A stretch of DNA of 64,000 nt from Olleya sp. YS (GCF_029760915.1 NZ_CP121685.1:1958001-2022000); one strand, 5' to 3'; counted from the first letter of the stretch, positions 1-9,295 are shown. Made by a program: numbers and translations. Notes: generated by a model from the sequence alone, not told the origin.

Positions 1-512
1 TGATGGAAGCCAGTCATAATGTTGTCATGCATAGATTAGACAACCAATTAACTTGGACATTTGATAATATTTATCTACCAGCAGAAATACAAGACGAACG
101 TGGTAGTCATGGTCATATAGTCTACAAAATTAAACCTCTAGCTGGTTACAATGTTGGTACTATTATCCCAAATACTGCCGAAATCTATTTCGATTTTAAT
201 GCAGCAGTAGTTACCAATACCTTTAACACCACTTTTGTAACACCTCAATTATCTGTTGACGAGTTTAACACCAAAGCATTTAATCTATATCCAAATCCTG
301 CAACTGCAGATGTCACGATTCAATTCAATAACGCTTTACGCGGAAGCTACGCCTTGACAGTAATAGATATTCAGGGTAAACAAGTATTGTCTGCTAAAGT
401 TAATATAGATAGCTCAACTACTTTTAATGTTAGTAGTTTAGAAAGTGGAATGTATTTTGTTAAACTGAAAAATAGCAATGCAGAGCATATCCAAAAGCTA
501 ATTATAAAGTAA
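1..512 (+). CDS. T9SS type A sorting domain protein, C-terminal part
   Basis: This is the 3' end of a secreted protein whose start lies before the window; the first Met in frame is probably internal. The N-terminal 70 residues visible (ending in NTAEIYFDFNAAVVTNTF) look like the conserved repeat that precedes sorting signals in large flavobacterial surface proteins. The last 75 residues form a type A T9SS sorting domain: LYPNPA at its start, a beta-rich stretch, then SGMYFVKLKN and a basic C-terminus KLIIK. Known of the family: the domain directs export through the type IX system and is removed at the cell surface. The function of the cargo cannot be judged from this fragment. A hairpin terminator follows. 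Confidence 0.9.
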   Translation, partial: MEASHNVVMHRLDNQLTWTFDNIYLPAEIQDERGSHGHIVYKIKPLAGYNVGTIIPNTAEIYFDFNAAVVTNTFNTTFVTPQLSVDEFNTKAFNLYPNPATADVTIQFNNALRGSYALTVIDIQGKQVLSAKVNIDSSTTFNVSSLESGMYFVKLKNSNAEHIQKLIIK

Positions 513-530
513 TTATTTAGTTAAAATTTT

Positions 531-555
531 GTCACACTAAGCATAGTCGAAGTGT
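531..555. repeat. short extragenic palindrome (GTCACAC...GTGT type)
   Basis: The sequence runs GTCACACTAAGCATAGTCGA and then AGTGT, and pairs with itself imperfectly (ACACT with AGTGT). A diverged copy in the opposite orientation is at 3164-3191. Such short palindromes are common between genes in Flavobacteriaceae. The role is unknown. Confidence 0.55.
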
Positions 556-556
556 A

Positions 557-589
557 AAAGCTTCAGTATAACCACTGAAGCTTTTTTTT
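557..589 (+). terminator. Rho-independent terminator
   Basis: AAGCTTCAGT and ACTGAAGCTT form a 10-bp stem around a short loop, followed by a run of T. It ends the T9SS cargo gene. Confidence 0.85.
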
Positions 590-644
590 GTAAAGAATAA
601 TAATTAACTCCGACAGACTATAAAATTATAAAATCAACCTTTAA

Positions 645-1448
645 ATGAAACGTATACCATTCGTATTACTAATTGCCTTATTATTTATATCGTGTAAAAA
701 TGATACAACTTCTAAAACTGAAATTGATACAGACTATTCCAAAGAAACATTAAACGTAACTACATCTATTTATCCAGAAAATATAACTAAGGTATTTGAT
801 GCTCATGGTGGAATAGACGTATGGAATACGATGCAATCTCTAGAGTTTACAATGAAAAAGCCTGATGGAGATGAGGTGACTTTAACTAATTTAAAATCTA
901 GAGAATCACTCATTACCATGCCAGATTATACTATAGGTTATGATGGTAATATGGTTTGGTTAAATTCTACAACGGATCAAGACTATTCAGGAAATCCGAA
1001 GTTTTACTACAATTTGATGTTTTACTTTTATGCAATGCCATTTATTTTAGCGGATGATGGTATTAATTATCAAAATGTAGAGCCTCAAACATTTGAAAAC
1101 ACAACCTATCCAGGAATTAAAATTAGTTATGAAAATGAAGTAGGAGAGTCACCAGAAGACGAATATATTTTATATTACAATCCTGACACCTATAAAATGG
1201 AATGGTTAGGGTATACTGTTACTTACTTTACAAAGGAGAAGAGTAAAAAATGGTCTTTTATTAAGTATAGTAATTGGCAAACTGTTAAGGGATTATTATT
1301 ACCAGAAACGTTAACATGGTATAAGGTGGAGAATAATGTACCTGTCGAAGTTCGCAATGATTTAAAATTTACGGATATTAAATTATCAAAAGCCAAAGTA
1401 GATAAATTGAAATTTACAAAACCTGAAGATGCTAAAATTATACAATAA
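645..1448 (+). CDS. DUF6503-like lipoprotein
   Basis: The 267-residue product starts with a lipoprotein signal peptide: basic MKR, a hydrophobic stretch, and the lipobox FISC with Cys at about residue 17, so it is predicted to be lipid-anchored in the outer membrane or periplasm. The mature part contains VFDAHGGIDVWNTMQSLEF and later DEYILYYNPDTYKMEWLGYT, patterns I associate with the flavobacterial family DUF6503, a beta-rich family of unknown function. The family name is from memory; no catalytic motif is visible. It is a monocistronic gene between two terminators. Confidence 0.8.
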   Translation: MKRIPFVLLIALLFISCKNDTTSKTEIDTDYSKETLNVTTSIYPENITKVFDAHGGIDVWNTMQSLEFTMKKPDGDEVTLTNLKSRESLITMPDYTIGYDGNMVWLNSTTDQDYSGNPKFYYNLMFYFYAMPFILADDGINYQNVEPQTFENTTYPGIKISYENEVGESPEDEYILYYNPDTYKMEWLGYTVTYFTKEKSKKWSFIKYSNWQTVKGLLLPETLTWYKVENNVPVEVRNDLKFTDIKLSKAKVDKLKFTKPEDAKIIQ

Positions 1449-1476
1449 AAAAAGCGACCAAATGGTCGCTTTTTTT
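1448..1476. terminator. bidirectional terminator
   Basis: AAAAAAAGCGACC and GGTCGCTTTTTTT form a stem with A and T runs on both sides, serving the lipoprotein gene on the plus strand and the convergent small gene on the minus strand. Confidence 0.85.
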
Positions 1477-1840
1477 ATTCGTGATTTATAATTAAAGGTG
1501 TGCGTTGCTGAGTATTGAAAAAATTACCAGTAAACATAATACGTTGTAACTCGACATCTAAACTAGGTCTAGCATCTATCTGAAGTCCTTCAAAAGAGCG
1601 TCCAAGGTTTTCTGTATTAACTATTAACTGACCTTGTCTAATTTCATCAAAGCGTTTAATAATAGTGGTAGTTTCATTAATATGTTCACTTATTGCTCTA
1701 AGTTTATTGTATATCTCTTCAAATCCTTGATAATTTATTGTTTGGTCAATAGCATTTGTTTGATTATTATCAACTAGTATCTCTTGAGATAGTCCAAAAC
1801 AACTCATTAAAGTCATGCAAATAGTGAATACATATTTCAT
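1475..1840 (-). CDS. small secreted protein of unknown function
   Basis: 121 residues with a signal peptide (MKYVFTICMTLMSCFGLSQ) that ends in a typical flavobacterial SPI site. The mature part is helical (NKLRAISEHINETTTIIKRF) and then beta-rich; I recognise no domain. It starts 15 bp after the stop of the upstream amidohydrolase gene and is probably the last gene of that operon. Homology is unknown to me. Confidence 0.7.
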   Translation of the reverse strand: MKYVFTICMTLMSCFGLSQEILVDNNQTNAIDQTINYQGFEEIYNKLRAISEHINETTTIIKRFDEIRQGQLIVNTENLGRSFEGLQIDARPSLDVELQRIMFTGNFFNTQQRTPLIINHE

Positions 1841-1855
1841 ATTAATTCATTTAAA

Positions 1856-3148
1856 TTACTGCTTATATTTAGCAGAATAACGTTTGTATAATTCTGTTTG
1901 ATGTGTCTCAAGACTAATATCACGACCTTGTATAAACGCTTTACTTAATTTATTGGTTCGCATATCTAAAGCATCACCTTCACTAATAAAAAGAGTAGCG
2001 TCTTTTCCAACTTCTAAAGATCCTACAGAGTCATCAATTCCTAAAATTTTTGCTGTATTTAATGTTATTAAACTTAAGGCTTGTGCTTTAGTTAATCCAT
2101 GTGCAACTGTTGTGCCAGCTAAAAAAGGTAGGTTTCTAGCATTCATACGTTCCATTTGACCAGCATTTTCTAAGCCTACTAAAATTCCTGAGTTCACTAA
2201 TTGAGTTGCTAATTTATATGGTAAATCATAGTCGTGGTCATCTCCATTTGGTCTAGAATGCGTGCGTTGTAGTAACACAGGAATGTTATTTTGTTTTAAT
2301 AATTCAGTAACATTGTTAGCTTCATAACCACCTACTATAACAATATGTTTTATGTTTTGAGCTTTTGCAAAATTTACTGCGTCAGTAATTCCTTTTTCGT
2401 AATCAACATGGATATACAGTTTTTTAGAACCTTCAATTAACCCTTTTAAAGCTTCAAAAGGCAAGTTTTTAGGTGATGTGCTACTGGCAAGATAGGCTTT
2501 ACTCTGCGCAAAAAAGTTATTTAATTCTTCTACTTCTTTTGAATAGTTTTTGTTTTCTTTTAAAACATTAGGTTCTCCTAACCACCAACGACCTCTAGAA
2601 TAAGCTCTTGGCCAATTAAGGTGTGTACCATCATCTTCTTTAACAACTGCATCTTCCCAGTTCCAAGCATCTAGTTGAACGACGCTTGAAGTTCCAGAAA
2701 TACGTCCACCACGAGGTGTGATTTGTGCCATTAATACTCCGTTTGGTCGCATAGATTCTACAACTTTGGATTCTGTGTTATAAGCAATAATGCTTCTTAC
2801 ATGCGGATTCATAGCTCCAACTTCATCATCATCATTAGTTGCTCTTACAGCACTTATTTCTACTAATCCTAAAGTAGAATTTGGTGCAATAAAACCAGGA
2901 TATACGTGCTTACCTTTCGCATCAATAATTTGTCCCTTTCTTGCAATTTTTGCATTGGCACTACCAACAAATGTTAGTTTGCCATTTTCAAACATAATTA
3001 AGGCGTTTTCAATAACCTCTCCATTACCTAAATGTGCAGTTGCACCTTCTATGGTAATTGCTTGTGATTGTTTATCTGCAGGAGTTTGCTGTGCATAGCT
3101 GAAGGCTGCAAAGCAAAGTGTTAGGAGTAAAATATTTAGTTTTTTCAT
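1856..3148 (-). CDS. secreted amidohydrolase-family protein lacking the HxH motif
   Basis: 430 residues with a signal peptide ending SYAQ. The fold is that of cyclic amidohydrolases: an N-terminal beta domain (GKLTFVGSANAKI, IIDAKGKHVYPGFI), a TIM-barrel region and a C-terminal beta segment with LEVGKDATLFISEGD. In active members the first metal-binding motif HxH follows PGFID; here the sequence is PGFIAPNSTLG, with no histidine pair. It is therefore likely inactive or a non-canonical subunit. It lies downstream of the 996-aa amidohydrolase on the same strand, 87 bp away, and the two may work together at the cell envelope. The substrate is unknown; related secreted proteins are usually annotated as imidazolonepropionase-like. 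Confidence 0.85.
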   Translation of the reverse strand: MKKLNILLLTLCFAAFSYAQQTPADKQSQAITIEGATAHLGNGEVIENALIMFENGKLTFVGSANAKIARKGQIIDAKGKHVYPGFIAPNSTLGLVEISAVRATNDDDEVGAMNPHVRSIIAYNTESKVVESMRPNGVLMAQITPRGGRISGTSSVVQLDAWNWEDAVVKEDDGTHLNWPRAYSRGRWWLGEPNVLKENKNYSKEVEELNNFFAQSKAYLASSTSPKNLPFEALKGLIEGSKKLYIHVDYEKGITDAVNFAKAQNIKHIVIVGGYEANNVTELLKQNNIPVLLQRTHSRPNGDDHDYDLPYKLATQLVNSGILVGLENAGQMERMNARNLPFLAGTTVAHGLTKAQALSLITLNTAKILGIDDSVGSLEVGKDATLFISEGDALDMRTNKLSKAFIQGRDISLETHQTELYKRYSAKYKQ

Positions 3149-3163
3149 TATTTGTTTTTATTA

Positions 3164-3191
3164 GTGACACTTCGACTAGGCTCTGTGTGAC
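3164..3191. repeat. short extragenic palindrome, inverted copy
   Basis: GTGACACTTCGACTAGGCTC followed by TGTGTGAC. It is the inverted, diverged counterpart of the copy at 531-555 and lies between the two amidohydrolase genes. Confidence 0.5.
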
Positions 3192-3235
3192 ATTAGGTTT
3201 AAGAATACTTTTTACTGAATACTGATTACTAACAA

Positions 3236-6226
3236 CTAAAATTGGTGGTCAATAGAATCGCAGTGTAAAAGTTCTTTTTCTTTTTTCTCGATTGGCTTCG
3301 TTTTTAATCCTTTATTTTTAGCTTGAAGCATTAACATGGTTAACTCGTTTTTTTCTTTTTTAATTGCTTCTCTTAATTGCGCATCACGTTCTAAATCAAA
3401 ATACACTTTTCCTTCAATGATTGTTTTTTCCGCTTTAGCGTAAATAGATAGTGGATGGTCTGACCATAGTACAACATCTGCATCCTTACCAACTTTTATA
3501 CTACCAACTCTATCATCAATATGTAATAATTTTGCTGGGTTTAAAGTGACAAACTTCCACGCGTCCTCTTCGCTGATATCTCCATATTTTACACTTTTTG
3601 CAGCTTCCTGATTTAGTCGTCTAGACATCTCTGCATCATCACTATTAATTGCAACTAAAACACCAGCTCTGTGCATGATTGGTGCGTTATATGGAATGGC
3701 ATCATTAACTTCATACTTGTAAGCCCACCAGTCTGAGAATGTAGAACCTCCAACACCATGTTGTGCCATTTTATCTGCGACTTTATAACCTTCTAAAATG
3801 TGCGTAAAGGTGTTAATGTTGAAATTGAATTTTTCAGCAACCTTCATTAACATATTAATCTCACTTTGAACATACGAGTGACAGGATACAAAACGCTCTT
3901 TATTTAAGATTTCAGCAATCACTTCAAGTTCTAAGTCTTTTCGATATGGTTTGCCACTTTTTTGTAATGCATCATATTCTTTAGCACGTTGAAAATAATC
4001 TGTAAAGACTTGCTCAACTCCCATTCTGGTTTGCGGAAAGCGAGTTCTGGCATTGTCTCCCCAATTACTTTGCTTTACGTTTTCACCTAAAGCAAACTTG
4101 ATAAATTTTGGACTGTTTTTATATACTAGATTATCTGCCTTTTCTCCCCATTTTAGTTTGATAATTGCCGATCGTCCTCCAATAGGATTGGCAGATCCAT
4201 GTAATATTTGAATACTAGTCACTCCACCTGCAAGATTGCGGTAAATGTCTACATCTTCTGCATCTAATACATCTTCAATGGTTACTTCTGCTGTACTATT
4301 GTGTCCAGCTTCATTTACACTTTCTGTTGCAATATGTGAATGTTCGTCAATAATTCCAGAGGTTAAGTGTTTTCCTTTTCCATCGATAACTTTTGCATTT
4401 CCATCGGACAAATTAGTGCCTATTTTAGCAATTTTACCGTTTTTGATTAGTACGTCTGTATTTTCTAAAATTCCCTCATTTTCATTAGTCCAAACAGTAA
4501 CGTTTTTAAATAACAAGGTTTCTTGTTGCGGTAAAGTCGTCATCCCATACGCCATATTTGGATAGGTAACAGGATATACTTTTGGTGCAATATTGTCCTT
4601 TTTAATCTCTTTTTTCTTGTCGCTTGACGATGTCGAAGCATCTTTAACTTTTTTAGTTGCAAAAAACGTCACTTCTGTTCCATTAGGGTAAATGGCTTTA
4701 CCATTTAAAGTGTTCGTATCATTTACATTGGATATCACTCTAATAAACTCTTGTTTTGTTGAGTCTGCTGTAGCAAAAGTTAATTGCATCCAATCGTCTT
4801 TATAACTTAGTTTTGAACCGTATTCTTTATCTTCAGTTTTAACTTTAGATTTTAGTTTATCTACTTCACCAGAAATCTCTAATTCGTAATTGGTATTATC
4901 TAGGTTAAACGTATAATTGCCACGTAAGTCTTTGGTATTCATTGGTTTTAGTTCATCTTTAATACCTGTAATCCAATTTTCGTAGATAGTTGTTTTTTTA
5001 TCAAAAATATCTCCAGAAGTAATTAAAAAATTAGCATGAGCACCAGATCTTAGATGTCCTAATTCTGACGATTTCCCAATAATACCAGCAGGAATAGTTG
5101 TTAAAGCTTCTAGTGCTTTAGTTTTATCCAAACCATATTCGATTGCCTTTAAAAGATTTGGCATCAACTCTTTAGCGTCTTTTAATTTATGTGTAGTCAA
5201 TGCAAACTTAATATTATTATCCGCTAATACCTTTGGGTTTGATGGGCTTTGGTTCCATGCTCTTAAATCTTCAAGACTTACTGATTTTGCAAGTAGAGGG
5301 TTTTCCATATCATAAGCATCAGGAAAATTTAGTGGTAAGATAAATGTTGCGTTGGTAGCTTTTATATCTTTAATTAATTCATATTCATCACCACCACCAA
5401 CAAATACATATTGGAATCCAAATTGGTCACCAATTTTATCAAATCGTAATGCATTTACTTTTTTACCAGCATCAAAAAACTGAACTTCGTTTTTATTAGC
5501 TAGGTAAGCTTCTAGAGCACGATCTTTTTCTTTGATGTTTCCTTTAGCATACCAATCTGCGTCATGGTTAACTTGACGTAATAAAGCCATAGTGCCCATT
5601 AGTGAGGTTGGATAAGCTTGTCTTGAGGTTTTACTTTTTGATGTCCCAGAAAACTGCCCAACTTTTTCGTCTAACAAACGTGTTGCATCGCTTCCTTCTG
5701 GAGCCAATGTTACCAGTAGTCCTGTACCTTGTATAATACCATCATCTATATGCGAGGTAACCACACCAAATCCAGCTTTACGCATAGCTTCGGCTTTTTT
5801 ACTATCAAACTCAAAATGGTCTACTGCATTTTGATCTGGTCTAATATGGTCGTTCCAATAGTAGCCTTCACGACTAGCATCGTATTGTGGTGCACGATTA
5901 TTACCAGAAGGAGTACTAGGTTTTTTAATACCAAAATCGGTATAAATATCTATGAAAGACGGATAGATGGTCTTACCAGAGACATCAATTATAACAGCGT
6001 TTTTCGGAATAGAAACCGAACTTCCGCTAGATACTACTTTTCCATCTTTAATTAATAAAGTACCATTATCAATGACTTGATTTGGCGTAATGTGAATTTT
6101 TGCGTTGGTAAAAGCAGTGTAATTAGACGTGTTTGTTTTTACACCATCATTTTTAGGAACATACTCTTGTGCAAAAGAAAAATAGCTACACAACAGTAGG
6201 CTTAGAATGGCCCATTTTTTAATCAT
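3236..6226 (-). CDS. secreted double amidohydrolase, catalytic C-terminal half
   Basis: 996 residues: a signal peptide ending SFAQ and two amidohydrolase modules in tandem. The first module (about 25-430) has PSFIDIYTDFG where HxH would be, so it lacks the metal site. A linker of about 120 residues follows, rich in Lys and Asp. The second module (about 570-970) keeps the motifs: IIDEHSH, the later histidines in VSCHSYV and FTHILEG, and INSDDAE for the catalytic Asp. One half is thus predicted to be a metal-dependent hydrolase and the other structural. It is the first gene of a likely three-gene operon with the two downstream genes. Export suggests hydrolysis of an extracellular or periplasmic amide, possibly a peptide; the substrate is not identifiable. 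Confidence 0.9.
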   Translation of the reverse strand: MIKKWAILSLLLCSYFSFAQEYVPKNDGVKTNTSNYTAFTNAKIHITPNQVIDNGTLLIKDGKVVSSGSSVSIPKNAVIIDVSGKTIYPSFIDIYTDFGIKKPSTPSGNNRAPQYDASREGYYWNDHIRPDQNAVDHFEFDSKKAEAMRKAGFGVVTSHIDDGIIQGTGLLVTLAPEGSDATRLLDEKVGQFSGTSKSKTSRQAYPTSLMGTMALLRQVNHDADWYAKGNIKEKDRALEAYLANKNEVQFFDAGKKVNALRFDKIGDQFGFQYVFVGGGDEYELIKDIKATNATFILPLNFPDAYDMENPLLAKSVSLEDLRAWNQSPSNPKVLADNNIKFALTTHKLKDAKELMPNLLKAIEYGLDKTKALEALTTIPAGIIGKSSELGHLRSGAHANFLITSGDIFDKKTTIYENWITGIKDELKPMNTKDLRGNYTFNLDNTNYELEISGEVDKLKSKVKTEDKEYGSKLSYKDDWMQLTFATADSTKQEFIRVISNVNDTNTLNGKAIYPNGTEVTFFATKKVKDASTSSSDKKKEIKKDNIAPKVYPVTYPNMAYGMTTLPQQETLLFKNVTVWTNENEGILENTDVLIKNGKIAKIGTNLSDGNAKVIDGKGKHLTSGIIDEHSHIATESVNEAGHNSTAEVTIEDVLDAEDVDIYRNLAGGVTSIQILHGSANPIGGRSAIIKLKWGEKADNLVYKNSPKFIKFALGENVKQSNWGDNARTRFPQTRMGVEQVFTDYFQRAKEYDALQKSGKPYRKDLELEVIAEILNKERFVSCHSYVQSEINMLMKVAEKFNFNINTFTHILEGYKVADKMAQHGVGGSTFSDWWAYKYEVNDAIPYNAPIMHRAGVLVAINSDDAEMSRRLNQEAAKSVKYGDISEEDAWKFVTLNPAKLLHIDDRVGSIKVGKDADVVLWSDHPLSIYAKAEKTIIEGKVYFDLERDAQLREAIKKEKNELTMLMLQAKNKGLKTKPIEKKEKELLHCDSIDHQF

Positions 6227-6284
6227 TAGTATTTAGTTTAAGGTTGTTTAAACACTAAAGATAAGCAATAACCAATATGCGAAA

Positions 6285-6292
6285 CAAAAGTA
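6285..6292 (-). promoter_or_regulatory. Bacteroidota-type -7 element of the amidohydrolase operon
   Basis: On the minus strand the sequence is TACTTTTG, matching TAnnTTTG, about 60 bp before the start codon of the 996-aa gene. No clear -33 TTTG is seen. Confidence 0.45.
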
Positions 6293-6312
6293 AAATACGC
6301 TTTTAACGTTTT

Positions 6313-7380
6313 TTATAAGGATTTATCTTCTAGATAATTCACCAAAAGCGCAACCACATAGCTGTAGCTAGCCATTCCGTTAGCTTGATTATTAGCTTTT
6401 AAATAGGATGAATAGGTGGATCTAAAAATAGGCTCAAAAGGATTTTGATAACTATCCCAAAACTCTCTAACCTCTTGGTAGTTTTTTAAAATTCCTTTGT
6501 TAATAGTTGGGATTAATTCCTCATAAAGTTGTGGGTTGCGTCTAAAGACTTCGCCCAAACAATGACGCAATCCAAAGGTGTAACCAGAATATTTAAAGTA
6601 CACATTGTCATTACTTATAGTAGCCATAAAGCCTATAAAATTAGCTTCATTTTCTTTAGCATAACCCAATTGATGTGCTACTTCGTGTGCAGCAGTCGTC
6701 GGAAATTTATATACAGGAATCAAATAATCCACCTGAGCCTCATTAGTTAAAGGGTTTAAATATCCACTAAATCCCATATAAGTTAATGGTACACTAAATA
6801 GTGACTTTTTTAGACTTTTTGGACTATATTTCAAATTAGGAAATGTATTATCTAACGCTTGATAACTATTTGGCGTTAACCTTAAAATCTCTTTTTTAGT
6901 AAATGGTAACTCCACCTTAACGCTATCATTTTTAGTAATGTCTAAATGTATGGCATTAGACTTCTCAATCAGTTTTTTGGTGACAGATAACAGCTGTTCT
7001 GTAGTATACTCATCTTTCAGATTTAAGTTGACATGTAACGGGTTTCGGTAGTAATTTAAACCCCAAAATAAATGAAAAGCAAAGTACACAATACTTAAGG
7101 TTGCAAACACATCAATTAGCCAGTTTTTAGTGTCTTTATACATGCGTTTTCGGTTTAGAAACAACCAACGTAACATAAAAATAATACTAAAACCATACAA
7201 CAAATCGCCAAAACTAAAAGGTAACCAACCCAAGACATATCTAAATAGTTTCGAAATGTATGGGTACAACCCATTGCTGTAAAAACGCTCGATAACGGTT
7301 GGGTAATTCGCCAAAATCTTCACCAAAATATACATTGGGATTATAGACAAAGCAAGCAGTAATTTTTTGTTTTTCAGCAT
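6313..7380 (-). CDS. DUF3810 membrane protein with zinc-protease motif
   Basis: 355 residues with three predicted N-terminal membrane segments (about 8-28, 55-72 and 92-110) and a C-terminal globular part. The globular part carries AAHEVAHQLGYAKENEANF, the HExxHxxGxxxExEAN pattern of gluzincin-like metalloproteases. This matches family DUF3810. Both His, the Glu between them and the downstream Glu are intact, so activity is plausible. The protein would act at the inner membrane. Its substrate is unknown. It is transcribed alone. Confidence 0.85.
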   Translation of the reverse strand: MLKNKKLLLALSIIPMYILVKILANYPTVIERFYSNGLYPYISKLFRYVLGWLPFSFGDLLYGFSIIFMLRWLFLNRKRMYKDTKNWLIDVFATLSIVYFAFHLFWGLNYYRNPLHVNLNLKDEYTTEQLLSVTKKLIEKSNAIHLDITKNDSVKVELPFTKKEILRLTPNSYQALDNTFPNLKYSPKSLKKSLFSVPLTYMGFSGYLNPLTNEAQVDYLIPVYKFPTTAAHEVAHQLGYAKENEANFIGFMATISNDNVYFKYSGYTFGLRHCLGEVFRRNPQLYEELIPTINKGILKNYQEVREFWDSYQNPFEPIFRSTYSSYLKANNQANGMASYSYVVALLVNYLEDKSL

Positions 7381-7466
7381 GGCTCAAAAATAAATAAAAT
7401 AAGGACCAATCCTTGTGGTTTTTTTAAAAGGTTTCTACCTGCTGTCCGTTATATCTTTTTTACTTG

Positions 7467-7510
7467 TTCTCGATACACGCTTCACTACGTTCTGCGCACT
7501 CGAACTGACG
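7467..7510. repeat. extragenic palindrome, TTCTCGATACA type
   Basis: It starts TTCTCGATACACGCTTCACT and ends GCACTCGAACTGACG. Two related copies frame the small GIY-YIG gene at 27630-27672 and 27981-28026. It lies just before pepD. Confidence 0.6.
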
Positions 7511-7592
7511 TAAAAAAGGATGCCACTACCATCAGGAGTAGCGACTACTGTCTTTTTCTATTTAAATGGTTTCTAAATGTCATTGCAATGCG

Positions 7593-7600
7593 TACTTTTG
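7593..7600 (+). promoter_or_regulatory. Bacteroidota-type -7 element of pepD
   Basis: TACTTTTG matches TAnnTTTG and lies 23 bp before the chosen ATG at 7623, leaving a short leader. This placement argues that the upstream in-frame ATG at 7566 is not used. Confidence 0.55.
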
Positions 7601-7622
7601 CAATTCAATTAAAACATTACAA

Positions 7623-9083
7623 ATGAGTCAAGAGGTTAGAGCTTTAGAGCCAAAAGCATTATGGAATAAATTTGCCGATTTAAACGCAGTACCAAGACCT
7701 TCAAAAAAAGAAGAACACGTCATTAAATTCATGACAGATTTTGGTGCCAAATTAGGTTTAGAAACTATAGTCGATGAAGTGGGAAATGTCATCATTAAAA
7801 AACCTGCAACTCCAGAAATGGAAGACAGAGTAACCATTGTCATGCAATCACATTTAGATATGGTCCATCAAAAAAATGCAGATACTGATTTTGATTTTGA
7901 TACACAAGGCATAGAAATGTTTGTGGAAGGCGATTGGGTAAAAGCAAAAGGCACAACTTTAGGTGCAGATAACGGTTTAGGTGTGGCAACTATCATGGCT
8001 ATTTTAGAAAGCACAGACATACCACATCCTGCAATTGAAGCCTTATTTACCATAGACGAAGAAACTGGTATGACAGGCGCAAAGGGATTAAAAGGTGGAT
8101 TGTTATCAGGAGATATACTATTAAACTTAGATACCGAAGAGGATGACGAAATTGGTGTAGGTTGTGCTGGTGGTATAGACGTAACTGCAACAAGAACCTA
8201 CGACGAAGAGGAAACACCAGAATTCAAGATAGGTTTCGAAATTAAAGTAAAAGGCTTACAAGGTGGACATTCTGGTATGCAAATCCATGAAGGATTAGGT
8301 AATGCTAACAAAATAATGAACCGTTTATTATTCGATGGATTTGAGAATTTTGGTTTACGCATCTCAGAAATTGATGGAGGTAGTTTACGCAACGCCATAC
8401 CAAGAGAGAGTCGAGCAGTAGTAGCTATTGATGCTATACATGAAGCTGCTTTTTTAAACGACATGGAGACTTTAGCCAACACCATAAAAACAGAATTTAA
8501 AACCATGGAGCCTGACTTAGACATTGTGATGTCTAAGACTGAGACTCCAGAAAAAATCATAGATTTAGGTGTGCAAGAAGGGTTAACCAGAGCTATTTAT
8601 GCAGCATTAAATGGTGTGTATAGGATGAGTGCAGACATCCCAGAATTGGTAGAAACCTCAAATAATATTGCACGTGTTTTAGTAAAAGACGGACATATAA
8701 AAATAGGCTGTTTAACACGTAGCTCTGTAGAAAGCAGTAAACTAGATTTAGCCAATATGCTACGAGCTACTTTTGAATTAACCGGTTGCGAAGTCGAGTT
8801 TTCTGGAGACTATCCAGGTTGGACACCAAATATGGACAGTGCTATTTTAAAAGTGTTAGATAAATTATACCAAAAACTAAACGGAGAAAAAGCACATATT
8901 GCAGCGTGCCACGCAGGATTAGAATGTGGTATTTTAGGACAAAATTATCCAGATATGGACATGATTAGTTTTGGGCCAAATATAAAAGGTGCACACAGTC
9001 CAGATGAGCGAGCACAAATTAGTTCTGCTCAAAAATATTGGACTTTTGTATTAGAGATTTTAAAGGAGATTCCTGTAAAGTAA
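7623..9083 (+). CDS. pepD: cytosol non-specific dipeptidase (aminoacyl-histidine dipeptidase)
   Basis: Chosen start gives 486 residues, MSQEVRALEPKALW, typical for PepD of the M20 family; the in-frame ATG 57 bp earlier would add 19 residues unlike the family and would overlap the promoter. Metal-site motifs of M20C are present: SHLDMVH (His77, Asp79), LGADNGLG (Asp115), IDEETG (Glu145/146) and a distal LDTEE Asp. The lid region HSGMQIHEGLGNA and the C-terminal HAGLECG and HSPDER complete the pattern. The enzyme hydrolyses a range of dipeptides in the cytoplasm with two divalent metal ions. It is transcribed alone and followed by two hairpins. Confidence 0.95.
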   Translation: MSQEVRALEPKALWNKFADLNAVPRPSKKEEHVIKFMTDFGAKLGLETIVDEVGNVIIKKPATPEMEDRVTIVMQSHLDMVHQKNADTDFDFDTQGIEMFVEGDWVKAKGTTLGADNGLGVATIMAILESTDIPHPAIEALFTIDEETGMTGAKGLKGGLLSGDILLNLDTEEDDEIGVGCAGGIDVTATRTYDEEETPEFKIGFEIKVKGLQGGHSGMQIHEGLGNANKIMNRLLFDGFENFGLRISEIDGGSLRNAIPRESRAVVAIDAIHEAAFLNDMETLANTIKTEFKTMEPDLDIVMSKTETPEKIIDLGVQEGLTRAIYAALNGVYRMSADIPELVETSNNIARVLVKDGHIKIGCLTRSSVESSKLDLANMLRATFELTGCEVEFSGDYPGWTPNMDSAILKVLDKLYQKLNGEKAHIAACHAGLECGILGQNYPDMDMISFGPNIKGAHSPDERAQISSAQKYWTFVLEILKEIPVK

Positions 9084-9086
9084 TAA

Positions 9087-9106
9087 ATTCCTGCTTAGGC
9101 AGGAAT
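9087..9106. terminator. hairpin after pepD
   Basis: ATTCCTGCTTAGGCAGGAAT is an 8-bp stem with a short loop, followed by CTTTATAATA. It is a weak terminator, followed by a stronger one. Confidence 0.5.
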
Positions 9107-9121
9107 CTTTATAATATTAAG

Positions 9122-9152
9122 AAAAGCACTCTATTTTAGAGTGTTTTTTTTA
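9122..9152 (+). terminator. Rho-independent terminator of pepD
   Basis: AAAGCACTC and GAGTGTTTT form a stem, with a run of eight T on the plus strand. Confidence 0.75.
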
Positions 9153-9156
9153 GTAT

Positions 9157-9295
9157 CGTTTAACGGTTTTGTGTATGGTTAGTTGCGTGTTTAAGCAACT
9201 AATTTAGCAAACAAAAACGAACGCGAGGAAATTCCGAACAAATTTTCTAAATAGGCACTTGCCAAAGTAATTAATTATACACGTTGTTGGCTAAC
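9157..9295. repeat. attC-like palindromic element 1
   Basis: An imperfect long hairpin. The left end is AACGGTTTTGTGTATGGTTA and the right end is TAATTATACACGTTGTTGGC. The outer AAC pairs with GTT, then an unpaired spacer of unequal length, then GTGTAT pairs with ATACAC; the centre contains GGAAATTCC-like sequence. Three more copies occur at 31690, 32211 and 48001 in the same orientation. The right end abuts the stop codon of the gene at 9298-10107, the layout of an integron gene cassette (gene followed by attC). The relation to attC is inferred from structure. Confidence 0.65.

Noticed and set aside
1953-3098. Plus-strand open frames opposite the amidohydrolase gene
   Set aside because: They are shadows of a real gene with a signal peptide and family motifs on the minus strand.
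7566-7622. Upstream in-frame extension of pepD by 19 codons
   Set aside because: The extension covers the TACTTTTG promoter box and encodes residues unlike the PepD family; the ATG at 7623 gives the normal N-terminus.
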